Shown here: piece after piece, positions 61,769 to 64,000 of the stretch
Position numbering within the stretch: the stretch's first letter is position 1
Layout: every line of letters begins with the position of its first letter
Assembly: GCF_003336675.1 (NCBI RefSeq)
Contig: NZ_QPII01000001.1
Location: 124,001-188,000 of the forward strand
Length of the DNA: 64,000 nt
Origin: Billgrantia montanilacus
Lineage (GTDB): Bacteria > Pseudomonadota > Gammaproteobacteria > Pseudomonadales > Halomonadaceae
Direction of reading: 5' to 3'
Made by a program: the position numbers and the translations under genes
The notes under the pieces: generated by a model
What the model was told of the DNA's origin: nothing
What the model saw: only the letters and a program-made list of their open reading frames with translations
The model's database searches: none

Positions 61769-62472
61769 GGCTTCTGCCCTCCCTTGTCGGTATGGCCTGC
61801 TGCCATGCCGACTTCCTTGGCCTGTTGCCAGAGCCGTTTCTGCAGCAGCGAGCGTGCCCGGTTCAGCCGTGAGCGGACGGTCCCCAGCGGGATACCGAGC
61901 AGGCCGGACACCTCTTCATACGTATAACCCTGCACCTCAACCAGCACAATCGCGACCCGGTACGGGTCGGGAAGCGCATCCAACGCCTCCTGCAGTTCCT
62001 CCTGCAGCAGGCTGTTGAAGAACTGATCCTCCAGGCTGCCCCACCACAGCAGGAAGGGCTGATGTAGCTGCTGGAACAGGGTGAAGCCATCGGCATCGAG
62101 GTCGTCCGGCGAAGCGGTGTCACTATCGGCTGCGGCCCGGGGGCGACTCTGCCGTCGGCGCCACTCGCTGATGAAGGTGTTTGTCAGGATATGGAACAGC
62201 CAGGCGTCGAAGCGCTCGGGGTCGCGCAGCTTGTCGAGCCGTGTCCAGGCCCTGACCACCGCTTCGGCGACGATATCCTCGGCATCGTCGGGGTTGCGGG
62301 TCAGGCGCAGCGCCGTTCCGTAGAGCCGATCCATCAAGGGCTCCAGGCGCTGTTCGAACCACTGCCGCCGATGGTTGGCGTCGCGGAATGTCATGACATC
62401 CCCCGGTTCGACCCGCCGAAGCGGAGCAAGCCATGCCGTCGAGCTGCGGGTGAGCTGGCTGGTGCGGGTCAT
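61765..62472 (-). CDS. ECF RNA polymerase sigma factor
   Basis: The 235-residue protein has sigma region 2 (MDRLYGTALRLTRNPDDAEDIVAEAVVRAWTRLDKLRDPERFDAWLFHIL) and region 4 (ALDALPDPYRVAIVLVEVQGYTYEEVSGLLGIPLGTVRSRLNRAR). Start 62472 has AAGAGGTG close upstream; a shorter form from 62394 is possible. It is controlled by the downstream anti-sigma gene. Two divergent matching promoters nearby (62531-62558 and 62592-62619) suggest that it activates its own operon and the one opposite. An acidic insert with Asp/Ser lies between the two regions. Confidence 0.88.
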   Translation of the reverse strand: MTRTSQLTRSSTAWLAPLRRVEPGDVMTFRDANHRRQWFEQRLEPLMDRLYGTALRLTRNPDDAEDIVAEAVVRAWTRLDKLRDPERFDAWLFHILTNTFISEWRRRQSRPRAAADSDTASPDDLDADGFTLFQQLHQPFLLWWGSLEDQFFNSLLQEELQEALDALPDPYRVAIVLVEVQGYTYEEVSGLLGIPLGTVRSRLNRARSLLQKRLWQQAKEVGMAAGHTDKGGQKP

Positions 62473-62530
62473 TGGGCACCTCTTGAGCATGGAACGTCCC
62501 AGGGCAGCGGGCAAATCGCGTTTGTGGCAA

Positions 62531-62558
62531 GGACGCAGCACGGGCCGTAAAGGTTCCC
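62531..62558 (-). promoter_or_regulatory. ECF promoter of the sigma operon
   Basis: On the minus strand GGGAAC (62558-62553) is followed after 17 bases by CGTCC (62535-62531). The boxes and spacing are the same as those of the plus-strand promoter at 62592-62619. Confidence 0.6.
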
Positions 62559-62591
62559 GCTTCAGCTGTCTCTGCATCGGCTGTCATGCCC

Positions 62592-62619
62592 GGGAACAAT
62601 GACGGGGGCCGGTGCGTCC
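62592..62619 (+). promoter_or_regulatory. ECF promoter of the methyltransferase gene
   Basis: GGGAAC (62592-62597), 17 bases, then CGTCC (62615-62619). It lies about 55 bases upstream of the methyltransferase start and matches the common GGAAC/CGTC form of ECF promoters. Confidence 0.6.
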
Positions 62620-62674
62620 TTGGGGCACACGGCGACTCGACGTCGTGTCGTATCAGCTAAAGAGGAGAGCGACC

Positions 62675-63466
62675 ATGGCTATCAGCGCACAAGCAACACC
62701 CGCTGCGGTGAATCGAACCGAGTTGGAGGAGCGAGTCAAGGCGATGTACCACGAGGTGGCACAGACACCGGATCATGACTTTCATTTCGAGATGGGCCGT
62801 GGGTTGGCTGAGCGTCTGGGCTATGACCCGGCGGCGCTCGATCGGATTCCGGCCGCGGCCATCGACTCCTTTGCCGGTGTCGGCCACTTCTTCGATCTGG
62901 TGGCGCTGCTTCCCGGCGAGTCGGTGCTGGACCTGGGCAGCGGCTCCGGCATGGACAGCCTGATCGCTGCACTGGCGGTAGGCGCCGAAGGCCGTGTCGA
63001 GGGGCTCGACATGACCGAGGCCCAGCGGGAGAAGGCAACCCGTCTGGCCCGGGAAGCGGGCTTCACCAATGTCGACTTCCACGCCGGCTATATCGAATCG
63101 CCGTCCTTCCCCGATGACAGTATCGATGCGGTCATCAGCAATGGCGTGATCAACCTGTCGGCGGACAAGCCAAGGGTCTTCGCCGAGGCGGCGCGGGTGC
63201 TGAAGCCCGGCGGACGCCTGGCGCTGGCCGATATCGTCACCGAAAAGCCACTTCCCGAGAGCGTCTCCTGCAACGCGACCCTGTGGGCGGCCTGCATCGG
63301 CGGCGCCCTTCAGCAAGATGCCTATCGTGCGGCCATCGAGTCGGCCGGCCTTGCCATCGAGGCCTGGCGCGAGCACCCCGAGTACCGCTTTCTGACCGAG
63401 TCGGCCCAGGGGGCTAGCAGTACCTATGGGGTCAAGAGCATTTCGCTGCTGGCGATCAAGCGGTGA
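62675..63466 (+). CDS. SAM-dependent methyltransferase (ArsM-related)
   Basis: This 263-residue protein has motif I VLDLGSGSGMDSLIA and VISNGVINLSADKPRVFAEAARVLKPGGRLALADIV. It is similar over its length to the methyltransferase half of the gene at 60254, including the FHF...GRGLAERLGY and SFAGVGHFF segments. Like it, it has Gly for the Cys of the ArsM SNCxxN motif, so another thiophilic or lipid substrate is likely. AGAGGAG precedes ATG 62675, and an ECF-type promoter lies upstream. A secreted cupin gene follows. Confidence 0.8.
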   Translation: MAISAQATPAAVNRTELEERVKAMYHEVAQTPDHDFHFEMGRGLAERLGYDPAALDRIPAAAIDSFAGVGHFFDLVALLPGESVLDLGSGSGMDSLIAALAVGAEGRVEGLDMTEAQREKATRLAREAGFTNVDFHAGYIESPSFPDDSIDAVISNGVINLSADKPRVFAEAARVLKPGGRLALADIVTEKPLPESVSCNATLWAACIGGALQQDAYRAAIESAGLAIEAWREHPEYRFLTESAQGASSTYGVKSISLLAIKR

Positions 63467-63540
63467 GCTGCGGCGACAGTGTCTGACCGACAATAGCCGT
63501 GATTTTCCGACAAGAAAGGATCCACCCGAGGAGTAGTGAC

Positions 63541-64000
63541 ATGAACAAGCACAACGTTATGATCAACAAGGCGGGCATCCTGGCCGCCGCGACCCTTTTC
63601 CTGGGCCTGGCAGCCGGCGCGCTGCAGGCGGAGACCTACCATGGCGATGGCCACGTGCTGGGCACGCCGGACGACCTGACGTGGGGGCCGGTGGGCTCCA
63701 TGGGCGAGGGGGCCGAGATCGCCATCATCGAGGGCGATCTCGGGGAGGAGGCCCCGTTCACGTTCCGGCTTCGGCTTGCGGATGGCTACGAGATCAAGCC
63801 GCATGTGCACCCGGCCTACGAGCGGGTCACGGTGCTTTCGGGCACCCTGCACTTCGCCCATGGAGAGAGCTTCGACCGCGAGGCCGCCGAGGCGTTGCCC
63901 GTGGGAGGCTACGCCATCATGTCGCCGGGCGATGCCATGTTCGGCTACGCCGAGGGAGAGACGATCATCCAACTGCATGGCGAAGGCCCCTGGGGCATCG
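63541..64000 (+). CDS. Secreted cupin-domain protein, 3' end outside the window
   Basis: The first 153 residues are visible. A signal peptide (ILAAATLFLGLAAGALQAE) is followed by a beta-rich cupin with metal-binding residues in IKPHVHPAYERVTVLSGTLHFAHG and a later GYAIMSPGDAMFGYAEGE. Such secreted cupins are found in many ECF-regulated operons, where they bind a metal or small ligand. It lies 74 bases after the methyltransferase and is probably co-transcribed. The frame continues beyond the end of the window. Confidence 0.78.
   Translation, partial: MNKHNVMINKAGILAAATLFLGLAAGALQAETYHGDGHVLGTPDDLTWGPVGSMGEGAEIAIIEGDLGEEAPFTFRLRLADGYEIKPHVHPAYERVTVLSGTLHFAHGESFDREAAEALPVGGYAIMSPGDAMFGYAEGETIIQLHGEGPWGI

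Noticed and set aside
60254..63466. Annotation of the two methyltransferases as arsenite methyltransferase arsM
   Set aside because: One of the cysteines needed for arsenite binding is Gly in both, and no other ars gene is nearby.
1..64000. tRNA, rRNA or CRISPR loci
   Set aside because: Looked for on both strands by eye, notably at the island ends; no cloverleaf, rRNA segment or regular repeat-spacer array was found.

Overview
The window looks like a chromosomal segment of a Halomonas-like gammaproteobacterium. That is an inference from gene content and order and from the high GC of the core genes; no rRNA or other species marker is present. Three parts are compositionally or structurally foreign: the AT-rich surface-polysaccharide end (1-4972), a mobile island (about 5172-14260), and an AT-rich cargo gene inside that island (13164-13880).

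Region by region. 1-4972 holds the tail of a formyltransferase, a GtrA-type membrane protein, and a dTDP-amino-sugar set (rfbA, wecE-like, rfbB). 5172-14260 is an integrated element: small unknown genes, a YkvA-like protein, a DUF2787-like protein, a serine recombinase, a P4-type primase/helicase and a tyrosine integrase. It ends where a KamA-type radical SAM gene has lost its 5' part. 15472-19651 is a TAXI-type TRAP transporter with a universal stress protein. 19749-23375 (minus) is a periplasmic sulfur-oxidation operon: cytochrome c, flavocytochrome c flavoprotein, YeeE transporter and a SoxYZ fusion. 23702-27845 holds a DUF2189 membrane protein, a small molybdopterin-fold protein, a hybrid kinase and a Sel1 protein.

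28052-54963 is a large PQQ-dependent alcohol-oxidation locus. It has pqqABCDE, ercA, an ErcS-like kinase, NosP/NahK-like NO sensor and kinase, ErbR, a PQQ-associated rhodanese, a NitT/TauT-type ABC importer, a PQQ-associated ABC-2 exporter module with beta-propeller, binding protein and cupredoxin, cytochrome PedF, a MoxJ-like binding protein, a SoxYZ-like carrier, a metallohydrolase, the quinoprotein dehydrogenase, aldehyde dehydrogenase ExaC and AdhP. Alcohol is oxidised in the periplasm with electrons passed to cytochrome c; the aldehyde is oxidised by ExaC; the kinases and ErbR supply control. The dehydrogenase carries the extra Asp (D326) diagnostic of lanthanide enzymes.

55090-60214 holds an orphan HEN1-like RNA methyltransferase and a second, divergent pqqA-pqqD-pqqE set. 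This set is fused operon-style to a 30-residue membrane peptide, a PuuD-like membrane protein, a SerC-like aminotransferase and a dihydroorotate-dehydrogenase-like flavoprotein, with no pqqB or pqqC. It is the best candidate for an undescribed (PQQ-like RiPP) pathway. 60254-64000 is a divergent ECF sigma/anti-sigma unit with two related SAM methyltransferases and a secreted cupin, served by two matching GGGAAC-N17-CGTCC promoters.
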